Assembly (NCBI RefSeq): GCF_019880585.1
Contig: NZ_JAINVV010000010.1
Location: forward strand, 1 to 64,000
DNA: 64,000 nucleotides
Source of the DNA: Sphingomonas colocasiae
GTDB taxonomy: Bacteria > Pseudomonadota > Alphaproteobacteria > Sphingomonadales > Sphingomonadaceae
Reading direction: 5' to 3'
Positions 30,081-38,980 of this stretch are shown in pieces. The position numbers were made by a program, and so were the translations under genes. The notes below the pieces were generated by a model. The model saw only the letters and a list, made by a program, of their open reading frames with translations. It was not told the origin of the DNA and made no database searches. The first letter of the stretch is position 1; every line of letters starts with the position of its first letter.

Positions 30081-30164
30081 GAGTCTGTTTGGAAATGCGC
30101 CTTTGGCGCATCGCCGCACCAGCCCTGGAAATGTGCTCTTCCGCACATTTCCAGACAGACTCTC
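30079..30164. repeat. Inverted repeat after the TSUP gene, probable terminator
   Basis: GAGAGTCTGTTTGGAAATG (30079-30097) is mirrored by CATTTCCAGACAGACTCTC (ending 30164) with one mismatch, and further GCGC pairing lies inside. It begins in the TSUP stop codon. No T tract follows. Confidence 0.7.
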
Positions 30165-30206
30165 AGCCGGGTTTACAGCCGGACCGGCGAATGGGATTGT
30201 CCGCAT

Positions 30207-31037
30207 ATGGCGGGCCTGGCCGAGAGTGAGCAAGATGCGGCGGAGGCGCCGCCGCCGGTTCCGCATGTGCTCCGCCATCGCCTGTCCACGCGGATCTGGC
30301 ACTGGAGCAACGCGATCGCCGTCTTCACGCTGCTGATGAGCGGGCTGATGATCTTCAACGCGCATCCCCGCCTCTATTGGGGGCAATATGGCGCCAATTG
30401 GGATCGCGCCTGGTTGCTGATCGGCTCGGATGACACGCGCGGTTATCTCCAGATCGGCGATCGTCGCTGGGATACCACAGGCGTGCTGGGGCGCTGGGAA
30501 GACGGGCAGGGCCGGATCCAGCGCCGCGCATTTCCGCATTGGGCGACGATTCCCTCCACCTATAATCTCGCGCTGGCGCGCCGCTGGCACCTGAGCTTCG
30601 CCTGGCTGTTCGCGTTCGGGCTGCTGGGCTTCATGGCGCGCGCGTTCTGGAACGGCCATGTCCGCCGCGATCTCAGCTTCACGCGCGCGGAGATCGCGCC
30701 TTCGGCCATCTGGCGCGACGTGAAGGACCACCTCAAGCTGTGCTTCGATCATGGCGGCGGCTATAATGTGCTGCAAAAGGCGAGCTATGTCGGCGTCATC
30801 TTCATGCTGCTGCCGCTGATGATCCTGACGGGGCTCACCATGTCTCCGGGGATGGATGCCGCCTGGCCCTGGCTGCTCGATCTGTTCGGCGGCCGTCAGT
30901 CGGCGCGATCGATCCATTTCATCGCGGCGGCGGCTCTCGTCCTGTTCATCGCGGTCCATCTGTTGCTGGTGGTGCTCGCGGGGCCGTTGCGCGGCATCGC
31001 CGGCATGATCACCGGGCGTGTGAGGGCGCGCGGATGA
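30207..31037 (+). CDS. Cytochrome b561-type membrane subunit for a molybdoenzyme
   Basis: The 276-residue protein has four membrane helices with candidate haem ligands: HRLSTRIWHWSN (near 24-33), RRWHLSFAW (near 126), and IHFIAAAALVLFIAVH (near 233-250). It resembles thiosulfate-reductase/formate-dehydrogenase cytochrome b subunits. It overlaps the molybdopterin enzyme gene by four bases (ATGA), so it probably passes electrons between the quinone pool and that enzyme. Between helices 1 and 2 lies an unusual 60-residue soluble loop (YLQIGDRRWDTTG region). Confidence 0.85.
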   Translation: MAGLAESEQDAAEAPPPVPHVLRHRLSTRIWHWSNAIAVFTLLMSGLMIFNAHPRLYWGQYGANWDRAWLLIGSDDTRGYLQIGDRRWDTTGVLGRWEDGQGRIQRRAFPHWATIPSTYNLALARRWHLSFAWLFAFGLLGFMARAFWNGHVRRDLSFTRAEIAPSAIWRDVKDHLKLCFDHGGGYNVLQKASYVGVIFMLLPLMILTGLTMSPGMDAAWPWLLDLFGGRQSARSIHFIAAAALVLFIAVHLLLVVLAGPLRGIAGMITGRVRARG

Positions 31038-31798
31038 GTGGCATCGTCAGCCGGCGGCGATTGCTGACGGGCGCGGCGCTCGGCGCGGGTGGGCTGCTTG
31101 GCGGCTGCGACCGGCTCGGCGAGAGCCCGGCGTTCCGCAAGATCCTCTTTTCCGCCGACGCGATGAACCGCCATGCGCAGCGGCTGATCACCGATCGCCA
31201 TGCGCTGGCGCGCGAGTTCGAGACGGCGGACCTGTCGCCCTTTTTTCGCGGCAACGGCACGCAGAACCCGCAAGGCGCGGACTATCGCGCGCACGCGGCG
31301 GAGAATTTCGCGCGCTGGCGGCTGGAGATTCGCGGGCTGGTCGCGCGGCCGCTGAGCCTGACGATGGCGCAGATCCGATCGATGCCCGCGCGCGCGCAGA
31401 TCACGCGCCACGACTGCGTCGAGGGCTGGAGCGCGATCGGCAAATGGACGGGGGTGCCGCTCCACCGCCTGCTGGATCTGGCGGGATTACGCGAATCGGC
31501 GCGCTATCTGGTCTTCCGCTGCGCGGACGAGATGGGCGGCGGCATCGCCTATTATGAATCGATCGACCTGATCGACGCCTTCCATCCCCAGACGATTCTC
31601 GCCTGGGCGCTCAACGACCGGATCCTGCCGATCCGCAACGGCGCGCCGCTGCGCCTGCGCGTCGAGCGCCAGCTCGGCTACAAACACGCCAAATATGTCC
31701 AGGCGATCGATGCGGTGGCGAGCCTCGACGGGATCGGGCTGGGCAAGGGCGGCTTCTGGGAGGATCGCGCGCAATATGAATGGTATGCGGGTATCTGA
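31034..31798 (+). CDS. Sulfite-oxidase-family molybdopterin oxidoreductase (YedY/MsrP-like), Tat lipoprotein
   Basis: The 254-residue protein carries an N-terminal SRRRLLTG Tat motif followed by GGLLGGC, which is a lipobox, so it is probably a Tat-exported lipoprotein. The Moco-ligating Cys is in TRHDCVEGWSAIGKW (near 121). ERQLGYKHAKYV near the C-terminus matches the family's cofactor-phosphate contacts. YedY/MsrP repairs oxidised methionine in the periplasm; this copy differs in being lipid-anchored and paired with a larger cytochrome b. Substrate unknown. Confidence 0.87.
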   Translation: MSGIVSRRRLLTGAALGAGGLLGGCDRLGESPAFRKILFSADAMNRHAQRLITDRHALAREFETADLSPFFRGNGTQNPQGADYRAHAAENFARWRLEIRGLVARPLSLTMAQIRSMPARAQITRHDCVEGWSAIGKWTGVPLHRLLDLAGLRESARYLVFRCADEMGGGIAYYESIDLIDAFHPQTILAWALNDRILPIRNGAPLRLRVERQLGYKHAKYVQAIDAVASLDGIGLGKGGFWEDRAQYEWYAGI

Positions 31799-31889
31799 TC
31801 CGCTTTCGGCCGGATCGCCGCATCGGCCTTGACCCTGCGCGCCGCTTTTCGCATTCGGGTGGCAAGGGGGATCGACAGCGGGAGGCCTG

Positions 31890-33122
31890 ATGGCTCTGAT
31901 CGACGTTTTCCTGTCGCGGCTGGTGACACGCGGCACGCTCACTCTCACCGATCATGCCGGGCGCAGCCGCAGCTTCGGTACACCCGATCCCGATTATGGC
32001 GAGGTCGCGATCCGCTTCACCGATGCGGGCGCGGCCGGCTATGTCGCCAGTCATCCGCGGCTGGGTGCGGCGGAAGCCTATATGGACGGCCGGCTGGTCG
32101 TCGAGCAGGGCGACATTCTCGATCTCATCACCCTGGTGCGCAAGAACCAGCCCTGGGAACGCGGCGGCCAGCTCAAGATCCGCAATCCGCTGCGCCGCGC
32201 GCTCAGCAATGCCGGCAGCCGGCTCTCGCGGCTCAACTGGCAGGCGCGATCGAAGCGCAACGTCGCGCATCACTATGATCTCGGCAATGATTTCTACCGG
32301 CTCTTCCTCGATACCGACATGCAATATAGCTGCGCCTATTTCACCGATCCGGCGAACAGCCTGGAGCAGGCGCAGATCGACAAGAAGGCGCATATCGCCG
32401 CCAAGCTTCATCTGAAGCCGGGCCAGCGCGTGCTCGATATCGGCTGCGGCTGGGGCGGCATGGCGCTTTATCTTCATCGCACCTGCGGCGTCGACGTGCT
32501 TGGCGTCACGCTGTCGGAGGAACAGCTCAAGATCGCGCGCGAACGCGCGGCGGCGGCGGGCGTTTCGGATCATGTGAAGTTCGAACTGATCGACTATCGC
32601 AATGTCGGGGGGCAGTTCGACCGGATCGTTTCGGTCGGCATGTTCGAACATGTCGGCCCACCGCATTTCCGAGAATTCTTCCGCAAATGCCGCAATCTGC
32701 TGACCGAGGATGGCGTGATGCTGATCCACACCATCGGTCGCTTCGGCGTGCCCGGCACGACCGACGCCTTCACGCGCAAATATATCTTTCCCGGCGGCTA
32801 TATCCCGGCGCTTTCCGAAACGCTGGCGGCAAGCGAGAAATCCCGCCTGATCGCCGCCGATGTCGAGACGCTCCGGCTGCACTATGGGCTCACCATCCGG
32901 CATTGGTACCAACGCACCGTCGACAATCGCGAGGCCATCGTCGCCATGTATGACGAGCGCTTCTACCGGATGTGGCTATTCTACCTCGCCGGCGCGATCT
33001 CGACTTTCGAATATGGCGGCATGGGCAATTACCAGATCCTCTACACCCGCCGCCGCGAAGCGCTGCCCATCACCCGCGACTGGATCGCGGCGGAGGAGAA
33101 GCGCCTCGCGGCACTGGGGTGA
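31890..33122 (+). CDS. cfa: Cyclopropane-fatty-acyl-phospholipid synthase
   Basis: The 410-residue enzyme has the CFA N-terminal lipid-binding part and a SAM methyltransferase core: VLDIGCGWGGMALYL (near 182), VGVTLSEEQ-like GVTLSEEQLKIA, and SVGMFEHVG (near 250). YDLGNDFYRLFLD and KYIFPGGYIPALSE are family hallmarks. It transfers a methylene group from SAM to unsaturated acyl chains of membrane lipids. Confidence 0.93.
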   Translation: MALIDVFLSRLVTRGTLTLTDHAGRSRSFGTPDPDYGEVAIRFTDAGAAGYVASHPRLGAAEAYMDGRLVVEQGDILDLITLVRKNQPWERGGQLKIRNPLRRALSNAGSRLSRLNWQARSKRNVAHHYDLGNDFYRLFLDTDMQYSCAYFTDPANSLEQAQIDKKAHIAAKLHLKPGQRVLDIGCGWGGMALYLHRTCGVDVLGVTLSEEQLKIARERAAAAGVSDHVKFELIDYRNVGGQFDRIVSVGMFEHVGPPHFREFFRKCRNLLTEDGVMLIHTIGRFGVPGTTDAFTRKYIFPGGYIPALSETLAASEKSRLIAADVETLRLHYGLTIRHWYQRTVDNREAIVAMYDERFYRMWLFYLAGAISTFEYGGMGNYQILYTRRREALPITRDWIAAEEKRLAALG

Positions 33123-33179
33123 GAACGGGCCGGTGCCGCCTCTGGAAAACGCTCTTTCGCGCTTTCCTCGAACAAGTCC

Positions 33180-33893
33180 TCAGGCGCCGAAGCCGCCGTC
33201 GATGGTCTGCATCGATCCGGTGATCATCCCGGCTTCCGGCCCGGCGAGATAGGCGGCAAGGCCCGCCACCTCGTCGGCATGGATGTGGCGCTTGATCGCC
33301 ATGAAGCCGTGCATCGTGTCGGCCATCGGCCCGGCGGCCGGGTTCATGTCGGTATCGGTCGGGCCGGGCTGGATGTTGTTGACGGTGATGCCGCGCGCGC
33401 CGAAATCGCGTGCCAGCCCGCGCACCATGCCCTGGATCGCCGATTTGGTGAGCGCATAGGCGGCGCCCCCCGCAAAGGGCATGCGGTCGCCATTCGTCGA
33501 TCCGATCACGATGATGCGGCCGCCTTCGGGCATGGTCCGTGCCGCCTCGACCGCCGCGTGATAGGGCGCGCGGACATTGACGTCGATCATCCGGTCGATC
33601 GCATCGGCATCCAGGGTCAGCGGATCGCCCATCACCAGCGCGCCGGCATTGATCACCAGCACGTCCAGCGGACCGCGCCCCGCCACCGTGGCGGTCAGCG
33701 CGTCGCGATCGGCGCTGTCGGTACGTACGGCTTCGGCGCCGGTTTCGGCGAACAGGGTTTCGGCGGCGGCCTGCGCGCCGGCATAGGTGAAGGCGACGCG
33801 CGCGCCGTCGCGTGAGAAGCGGCGCACGATCGCGGCGCCGATGCCGCGGCTGCCGCCGAGGACGAGGACATTCTTGTCGGTGAAATCGGTCAT
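33180..33893 (-). CDS. bdcA: BdcA-like SDR oxidoreductase
   Basis: The 237-residue short-chain dehydrogenase has the cofactor motif GGSRGIG (near 14), VINAG (NNAG variant, near 82), the catalytic Ser near 131 and YALTK (YxxxK, near 146). FTYAGAQAAAETL, TDSADRDA and the C-terminal TIDGGFGA match Escherichia coli BdcA closely. BdcA was described as a c-di-GMP-binding factor that promotes biofilm dispersal. It is divergent from a BdcR-like TetR regulator, as in E. coli, with operator-like dyads between. Confidence 0.85.
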   Translation of the reverse strand: MTDFTDKNVLVLGGSRGIGAAIVRRFSRDGARVAFTYAGAQAAAETLFAETGAEAVRTDSADRDALTATVAGRGPLDVLVINAGALVMGDPLTLDADAIDRMIDVNVRAPYHAAVEAARTMPEGGRIIVIGSTNGDRMPFAGGAAYALTKSAIQGMVRGLARDFGARGITVNNIQPGPTDTDMNPAAGPMADTMHGFMAIKRHIHADEVAGLAAYLAGPEAGMITGSMQTIDGGFGA

Positions 33894-33915
33894 GGGAAGG
33901 TTCCTTGCGGTCTTG

Positions 33916-33931
33916 TGTAGTGATCGCTACA
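33916..33931. promoter_or_regulatory. Operator dyad 1 in the bdcA/tetR gap
   Basis: TGTAG-TGATCG-CTACA is a perfect 5-bp-arm dyad, 22 bases upstream of the bdcA start. A near copy is at 33964-33979. Likely TetR (BdcR-like) site. Confidence 0.6.
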
Positions 33932-33963
33932 TATTATCGTGGAAGAGTGCCGGCAAGGATTAT

Positions 33964-33979
33964 TTTAGTGACTGCTACA
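33964..33979. promoter_or_regulatory. Operator dyad 2, overlapping the tetR start codon
   Basis: TTTAGTGACTGCTACA matches dyad 1 at 13 of 16 positions and covers the GTG start (33968), fitting autoregulation. Confidence 0.55.
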
Positions 33980-34585
33980 CAAAATCGGAAACCCAGCGTT
34001 TCGGGCGGCAGGGGCAGGCCTCGCGCGTTCGATGCCGATCGCGCCGTGGAGACGGCGATGACGCTGTTCCATCGCAAGGGGTATGACGGGGTGGGCGTCG
34101 CCGAGATCGGCGAGGCGCTGGGCATTCGTCCGCCGAGCTTCTACGCCGCGTTCGGCAGCAAGGCCGGTCTGTTCCGGCGTGCGCTCGCGCTCTATGCGCG
34201 CGGCGAAGCCAATGTGTTCGCGACCGCGCTGGCCGAGGGCGGCGATGTCGTCACCGTGATCGCGCGGATGTTCAGGGTCGCGGCGGGGATCTATGCGGTT
34301 CCCGGATGCGCGGCGGGTTGCCTCGTGCTCGATGGCACCCGCAACAGTGTCGATGCCGAAGCGCGCGCCATCACGACCGAAGCCAAGGCCGCCAGTCGCG
34401 CCGCGATTCGCGATTTCATCGCTGGCGAATATCCCGATCGCGCCGATGAACTCGCTGAGTTCGCGACGATCGTGCTCGCCGGCATGTCGGCCAGCGCCCG
34501 CGACGGGGATGACGGCGCGATGCTAGCGCGCTTCGCCGACAAGGCGGCGCGCGCCTTTGCCCGGGAAGCCACTCAATCGGGGTGA
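33968..34585 (+). CDS. bdcR: BdcR-like TetR family repressor
   Basis: The 205-residue protein has an N-terminal TetR helix-turn-helix (LFHRKGYDGVGVAEIGEALGIRPPSFYAAFGSKAGLF region, about 33-66) and a ligand domain with GCAAGCLVLDG, a signature shared with E. coli BdcR (GCAGCMVLEG). The GTG start at 33968 is chosen because the longer frame has no conserved sequence. It is divergent from bdcA, and its start codon lies in a candidate operator. The 3' end overlaps the convergent DUF1801 gene by 13 bases. Confidence 0.85.
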   Translation: MTATQNRKPSVSGGRGRPRAFDADRAVETAMTLFHRKGYDGVGVAEIGEALGIRPPSFYAAFGSKAGLFRRALALYARGEANVFATALAEGGDVVTVIARMFRVAAGIYAVPGCAAGCLVLDGTRNSVDAEARAITTEAKAASRAAIRDFIAGEYPDRADELAEFATIVLAGMSASARDGDDGAMLARFADKAARAFAREATQSG

Positions 34586-35001
34586 TGCGCGTCCATATAG
34601 GCGAATGATTCGGCGGCCAGCCTTTCGAGCACCGCCATGTCCACATCGGCGAGGCGCTTGATGTAGAGGCAGCCTTTGCCGCTTTCATGTTTCCCGAGCG
34701 TGGCGAGCAGGGCTTCGAAGGCCGGTGTCCGCCCGTTGAAATAGAGGACGAGCGCCGCCTTGCGCGGGCTGAAGCCGATCCGGCACATCTCGCCTTCGCG
34801 TCCGCTTTCGTAGCGATAATGATAGCGGCCATAGCCGATAATGCTCGGCCCCCACATCGCCGGAGCCATGCCGGTAATCCGGCGTAGCAGCGTGTCGAGC
34901 GTGCGGGCATCCTCGCGGCGGGCATCGGGCCCGACCGAGTCGATGAACGCCGCCACGTCGTTTTCGGTGGGCCTGGTCTTGTTTTCAGCCACTGCGATCA
35001 C
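34573..35001 (-). CDS. DUF1801 (YdhG-like) domain protein
   Basis: The 142-residue protein shows the DUF1801 pattern: an N-terminal helix (VAAFIDSV), then MWGPSIIGYGRYHYRYESG and ALVLYFNG followed by GKGCLYIKRLADVDMAVLE. Its biochemical role is not known. The start is GTG at 35001 with GAGAAAGG upstream; a longer ATG form is possible. Confidence 0.8.
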   Translation of the reverse strand: MIAVAENKTRPTENDVAAFIDSVGPDARREDARTLDTLLRRITGMAPAMWGPSIIGYGRYHYRYESGREGEMCRIGFSPRKAALVLYFNGRTPAFEALLATLGKHESGKGCLYIKRLADVDMAVLERLAAESFAYMDAHHPD

Positions 35002-35084
35002 GCCTTTCTCACGGGGAATGTTGCACATGCGCGGCTTTGCGCATAGGCGCACTGGCGCGATTCCCGGCATGAGAAGGAACCCTG

Positions 35085-36302
35085 ATGAGCGACAAGATCA
35101 ACCGTGTGGTGCTGGCCTATTCGGGCGGTCTCGACACCAGCGTGATCCTGAAATGGCTTCAGCAGACTTATCAGTGCGAGGTGGTCACCTTCACCGCCGA
35201 TCTCGGCCAGGGTGAGGAGCTGGAGCCCGCGCGCCGCAAGGCGGAGATGGCCGGCGTCAAGCCCGAGCATATCTTTATCGACGATCTGCGCGAGGAATTC
35301 GTCGGCGATTTCGTCTATCCGATGATGCGCGCCAACGCGCTGTACGAGGGGCTCTATCTGCTCGGCACGTCGATCGCGCGGCCGCTGATCGCCAAGCGCC
35401 AGATCGAGATCGCGCGCCAGGTGAATGCCGATGCGGTCAGCCATGGCGCGACCGGCAAGGGCAATGATCAGGTCCGTTTCGAGCTCGGCTATTATGCGCT
35501 CGCGCCCGACATCAAGGTGATCGCGCCGTGGCGCGAATGGGATCTGACCAGCCGCACCCGGCTGATCGAGTTCGCCGAGGCGCACCAGATTCCGGTTTCC
35601 AAGGACAAGCGCGGCGAGGCGCCGTTCTCGACCGACGCCAATCTCCTCCACACCTCCTCCGAGGGCAAGGTGCTCGAGGATCCGTGGGAAGAAGTGCCCG
35701 ACTATGTCTTCTCGCGCACCGTCAATCCCGAGGACGCGCCCGACACGCCGGAGATCATCACGATCGATTTCGAGCGTGGCGATGCCGTCGCGATCAATGG
35801 CGAAGGCCTGTCGCCGGCCAGCCTGCTGACGAAGCTCAACGAGCTCGGCCGCGTCCATGGCATCGGCCGGCTCGATCTGGTCGAGAACCGCTTCGTCGGC
35901 ATGAAGTCGCGCGGCATGTACGAAACGCCGGGCGGCACGATCCTGCACCTGGCGCATCGCGGCATCGAGCAGGTGACGCTCGATCGCGGCGCCGCGCACC
36001 TCAAGGACGAATTGATGCCGCGCTATGCGGAGCTGATCTACAACGGCTTCTGGTTCAGCCCGGAGCGCGAGATGCTGCAGGCGGCGATCGATCACAGCCA
36101 GGAAAAGGTGACGGGCACCGTTCGCCTGAAGCTTTACAAGGGCGCGGCGCACATCATCGGCCGCAAGTCGCCCTATTCGCTCTATTCGGAGAAGGTCGTG
36201 ACCTTCGAAGACGATCAGGGCGCTTATGACCAGCGCGACGCCGAAGGCTTCATCAAGCTGAACGCGCTCAGGCTGCGGTTGCTGGGGCGCCGCGATCGTT
36301 GA
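35085..36302 (+). CDS. argG: Argininosuccinate synthase
   Basis: The 405-residue enzyme carries the ATP pyrophosphatase loop [13 protein letters not shown] (near 10-22), [13 protein letters not shown] (near 120) and [12 protein letters not shown] near the C-terminus. It joins citrulline and aspartate in arginine synthesis. argB is also in the window (44622-45524) but separate. The last 35 bases overlap the convergent PAP2 gene. Confidence 0.97.
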   Translation: MSDKINRVVLAYSGGLDTSVILKWLQQTYQCEVVTFTADLGQGEELEPARRKAEMAGVKPEHIFIDDLREEFVGDFVYPMMRANALYEGLYLLGTSIARPLIAKRQIEIARQVNADAVSHGATGKGNDQVRFELGYYALAPDIKVIAPWREWDLTSRTRLIEFAEAHQIPVSKDKRGEAPFSTDANLLHTSSEGKVLEDPWEEVPDYVFSRTVNPEDAPDTPEIITIDFERGDAVAINGEGLSPASLLTKLNELGRVHGIGRLDLVENRFVGMKSRGMYETPGGTILHLAHRGIEQVTLDRGAAHLKDELMPRYAELIYNGFWFSPEREMLQAAIDHSQEKVTGTVRLKLYKGAAHIIGRKSPYSLYSEKVVTFEDDQGAYDQRDAEGFIKLNALRLRLLGRRDR

Positions 36303-37230
36303 TGAGGACCGACTGGGCACGCAGGGTGCCTGGAATGGTCAATCGATTGACGAGCATGATGGTTGCCAAGGCGACAAGAGCGCCCGCGAGCAAGTCGACG
36401 AAATAATGTGCGCCGTGCGTGATCGCCGACGCGAACATCGCAACATTAAGCGCGAGCATCGGCCAGCGCAGCAATGAACTGGCCAATGCTGCCCAGGCAC
36501 ACAGCACCGCTGCGCCGGCATGCACGGATGGAAACGTGACAATGCCGGATGCGACGCCAAGCGAGAGCCTGAATGTCGGATCGTTGCGGACAGCGTTGAA
36601 GCTGTCGGAGAACTCATAGCCGAAACGCGCGTCGATATTGCTCAAATCAGCCTGGGTTAGGCCGTAATAGCCGAATGCCCCCAGCGACGGAAAGCCGATG
36701 GCGATAAGCGAGCTGATCGCGCAAAGAACAAAATAACAGCTTGTAAAGCGATAGGCCTGATCGGCCCTGCCGAACAACGCCAGCAACGGCGGCAACAGGA
36801 GAAGCTGGAGCCCCAAGCTCATATAGGCCTGGTCCAATATCCACGCCAGGGCTGGAAACCGGTCCACCCACTGTACGATGTCGGGCGTATGGATGCCCAG
36901 TTGCGCGTCCATTGCCGCGAGCCAGTCGTCCGCAAGTGGAAAACCGAGCCGCATTGCGCAGTAGGTGAGTACCAGAACGGGCACGGTGAAGAGAAACGAC
37001 AGGATTCCGGTCTCCATCGCCGCGCGCAGCCGGTACATCTTCCGCCAGTTAAAATAGGGTAGAAGGGCCGCGAACATGCCGGCGAGAAGCAGGAACGGCG
37101 CGAAGGATGGCAATTCCACGTCCACACCGGCTGCAAGCGGAACAAGAAGCAAAGAGATCAGCGCAAAGACGGCGGTCATCATCGCCATTCTGCGCGGCTG
37201 GAGCATGCAGGTGGATGCGGCAATCATCAT
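36268..37230 (-). CDS. PAP2-superfamily membrane phosphatase
   Basis: The 320-residue protein has about seven membrane helices. The PAP2 motifs are FPSVHAGAA (C2, near 233) and [12 protein letters not shown] (C3, near 272); the first motif (KxxxxxxRP) is not obvious, which is common in inositolphosphotransferase/Aur1-like members. These hydrolyse or transfer lipid phosphates. The gene seems less GC-rich than its neighbours by eye, and it overlaps argG, hinting at insertion of foreign DNA. It precedes a glycolipid gene group on the same strand. Confidence 0.82.
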   Translation of the reverse strand: MMIAASTCMLQPRRMAMMTAVFALISLLLVPLAAGVDVELPSFAPFLLLAGMFAALLPYFNWRKMYRLRAAMETGILSFLFTVPVLVLTYCAMRLGFPLADDWLAAMDAQLGIHTPDIVQWVDRFPALAWILDQAYMSLGLQLLLLPPLLALFGRADQAYRFTSCYFVLCAISSLIAIGFPSLGAFGYYGLTQADLSNIDARFGYEFSDSFNAVRNDPTFRLSLGVASGIVTFPSVHAGAAVLCAWAALASSLLRWPMLALNVAMFASAITHGAHYFVDLLAGALVALATIMLVNRLTIPGTLRAQSVLINDRGAPATAA

Positions 37231-37361
37231 GCATCGCCCTGATGGCCGATAATGGGTAATTCTAAGTTAAATTCCGCGCGCGATCGATATCGGATTTTCT
37301 TGTGTTTACCGTGATTCAGCGTCGCCGGCCCGCGCATCCGAGCCGGCAGCCGCCACCTGTC

Positions 37362-37763
37362 TTAGTGTCTGAACGTCCACCATCGATTGAGTGCGAAGCC
37401 GAACCAGGGCGTCGCGAGGATCATCGGTGCGATGGAGAGCGTGACGCCCAGCGACAGTTTCTGGACGAACAGCCAGACCCAGAAGCTGTTGAGCAGATAG
37501 GTCAGCACAGAGACGACGACGAACCGGCCGGGCGCGCCGAGTCCCTTGGCGGCTGTATTGGTGTGGCCGAAGGTCCATCGGCTGTGCAGCAGATAGCCGG
37601 TGATGCCGGCGACGATCGCCGCGATCGTGTTGGCTAGAAAGGCGTTGACGCGGATCGGTTCGGCCAGCAGCCAGTAGACGCCCGAGTGGAGCAATGTGAT
37701 CGCGCCGCCGCCGATGGCATAGGCCGCGATCTGGCCGAACAACGTCTTGGGTGCGCGGATCAT
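37362..37763 (-). CDS. GtrA-family membrane protein
   Basis: The 133-residue protein has four membrane helices with the GtrA signature (YAIGGGAITLLHSGVYW, YLLHSRWTF near 65, FALNRWWTF at the end). GtrA proteins help flip polyprenyl-linked sugars. It overlaps the upstream GT87 gene by four bases (ATGA), so the two probably work in one lipid-linked sugar pathway. Confidence 0.88.
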   Translation of the reverse strand: MIRAPKTLFGQIAAYAIGGGAITLLHSGVYWLLAEPIRVNAFLANTIAAIVAGITGYLLHSRWTFGHTNTAAKGLGAPGRFVVVSVLTYLLNSFWVWLFVQKLSLGVTLSIAPMILATPWFGFALNRWWTFRH

Positions 37764-38977
37764 GCGGGATGCGCCGCCCAGTCGCGGCCCGATCGCCAGG
37801 CGGCGAATGCGAATGCCGCCAGGATCGCGACCGGCGAAAGCCAGACGCCCTCGCGCGCCAGCGGCACCTGGGCGATGGGCGCCACGAACATCGCTCCATA
37901 GGCCAGGCGTTCCGGCGACCACCAGCGCGCCGGTGAGCGCGCGGCCCAGACCAGCGCGATCAGCGAAAGCGCGACAAGATCGTAATTGAACGAATAGGGG
38001 AGGATCAGCATGGTCCCGGTGATCGAAAGCAGGCCGATATCGGCGAGCCGCGCTCCGCGCCGGTCCGCCCAGACGAGCATCGCCATCGTGATCAGGCCGA
38101 ACAGGATCTGACCGAGCAGGATGGGGCCTTCGCGATCGATCGCCATCAGCATCCGGCCGACCGTCGGCATCATGTAATAATATTCGCGCTGGGCGCCGGG
38201 GTCGATCAGCCCGACCTGGAAGCTGAGCGTGGAGGTGAGCCAGGTCGTCCAGGCGTCCATGCCGAAGGCCAGCGTCGACGCCAGCACCAGCGCCAGCGTA
38301 CCGAAGGTTGCCCAGGCGATCGTCGACCATTGATGCTTCGCCGCCAGGATGAAGGGTACCATTATGCCCATATGCGGCTTCACGCTCATCAGCGCGAAGC
38401 TCGCGCCCGACAGGCCGGGGCGGCGGCCCGCGTGCCACCAGCCCAGCAAGGCCAATCCGCCGATCAGATAGCCGAAATGGCCCGCCCATAGATTCACCAG
38501 CGCACCGGGGAGCAGCAGCACCGACCAGAGCGGCAACCCCGCTTCCTTGAGCCACGGGCGCGCCGCCCAGATGAAAAGCGCGAAGGTGCCGATCAGCCAC
38601 AATGCCAGCGACCAGAGATAGGGCGGAAAACCGAACGGCACCGACAGCATCAGCATGTGCGGCGGATAGGAAAAGGCATAGATGCCATAGACATCGGCGG
38701 CCGCGCGCAGGGTACGGCGATATTCGGTGCGGTCGTAGATACCCTCGGCGCCCTTCAGCGCTTCATGACCGCCATGCCAGATATTGACGAAATCGCGCCC
38801 GACGATCGCGGACGGGGTGACGTGCAGGCCGGGAAGCGCCTGGAATCGCGCATATTCGTCGGACACCAGATCATGGCCATACCATCCGGCGGCCGGCCAG
38901 ATCACCAGTCCGAACAGCCCGAACGCCATGATCAGGCGTTTGAGCTTCGGCCATTGCCGTAGCAACGCTGCCGTCAT
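37760..38977 (-). CDS. GT87/DUF2029 family mannosyltransferase-like membrane protein
   Basis: The 405-residue protein has about ten membrane helices and a large first periplasmic loop with GRDFVNIWHGG (near 60), equivalent to the Asp-containing GT-C catalytic loop, plus VKPHMGIMVP (near 198). DUF2029 members use polyprenyl-phosphate sugars as donors. It starts three bases after the methyltransferase stop and overlaps gtrA, so all three are co-transcribed. Confidence 0.85.
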   Translation of the reverse strand: MTAALLRQWPKLKRLIMAFGLFGLVIWPAAGWYGHDLVSDEYARFQALPGLHVTPSAIVGRDFVNIWHGGHEALKGAEGIYDRTEYRRTLRAAADVYGIYAFSYPPHMLMLSVPFGFPPYLWSLALWLIGTFALFIWAARPWLKEAGLPLWSVLLLPGALVNLWAGHFGYLIGGLALLGWWHAGRRPGLSGASFALMSVKPHMGIMVPFILAAKHQWSTIAWATFGTLALVLASTLAFGMDAWTTWLTSTLSFQVGLIDPGAQREYYYMMPTVGRMLMAIDREGPILLGQILFGLITMAMLVWADRRGARLADIGLLSITGTMLILPYSFNYDLVALSLIALVWAARSPARWWSPERLAYGAMFVAPIAQVPLAREGVWLSPVAILAAFAFAAWRSGRDWAAHPA

Positions 38978-38980
38978 CGG

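Noticed and set aside
29250-30959. A 569-codon minus-strand open frame opposite the TSUP and cytochrome b genes
   Set aside because: It crosses an intergenic inverted repeat and two well-supported genes, with only Arg/Asp/Gln-rich sequence.
36268-37230. A genomic island boundary at the PAP2 gene
   Set aside because: Composition seems different by eye but no integrase, tRNA junction or direct repeats flank it.
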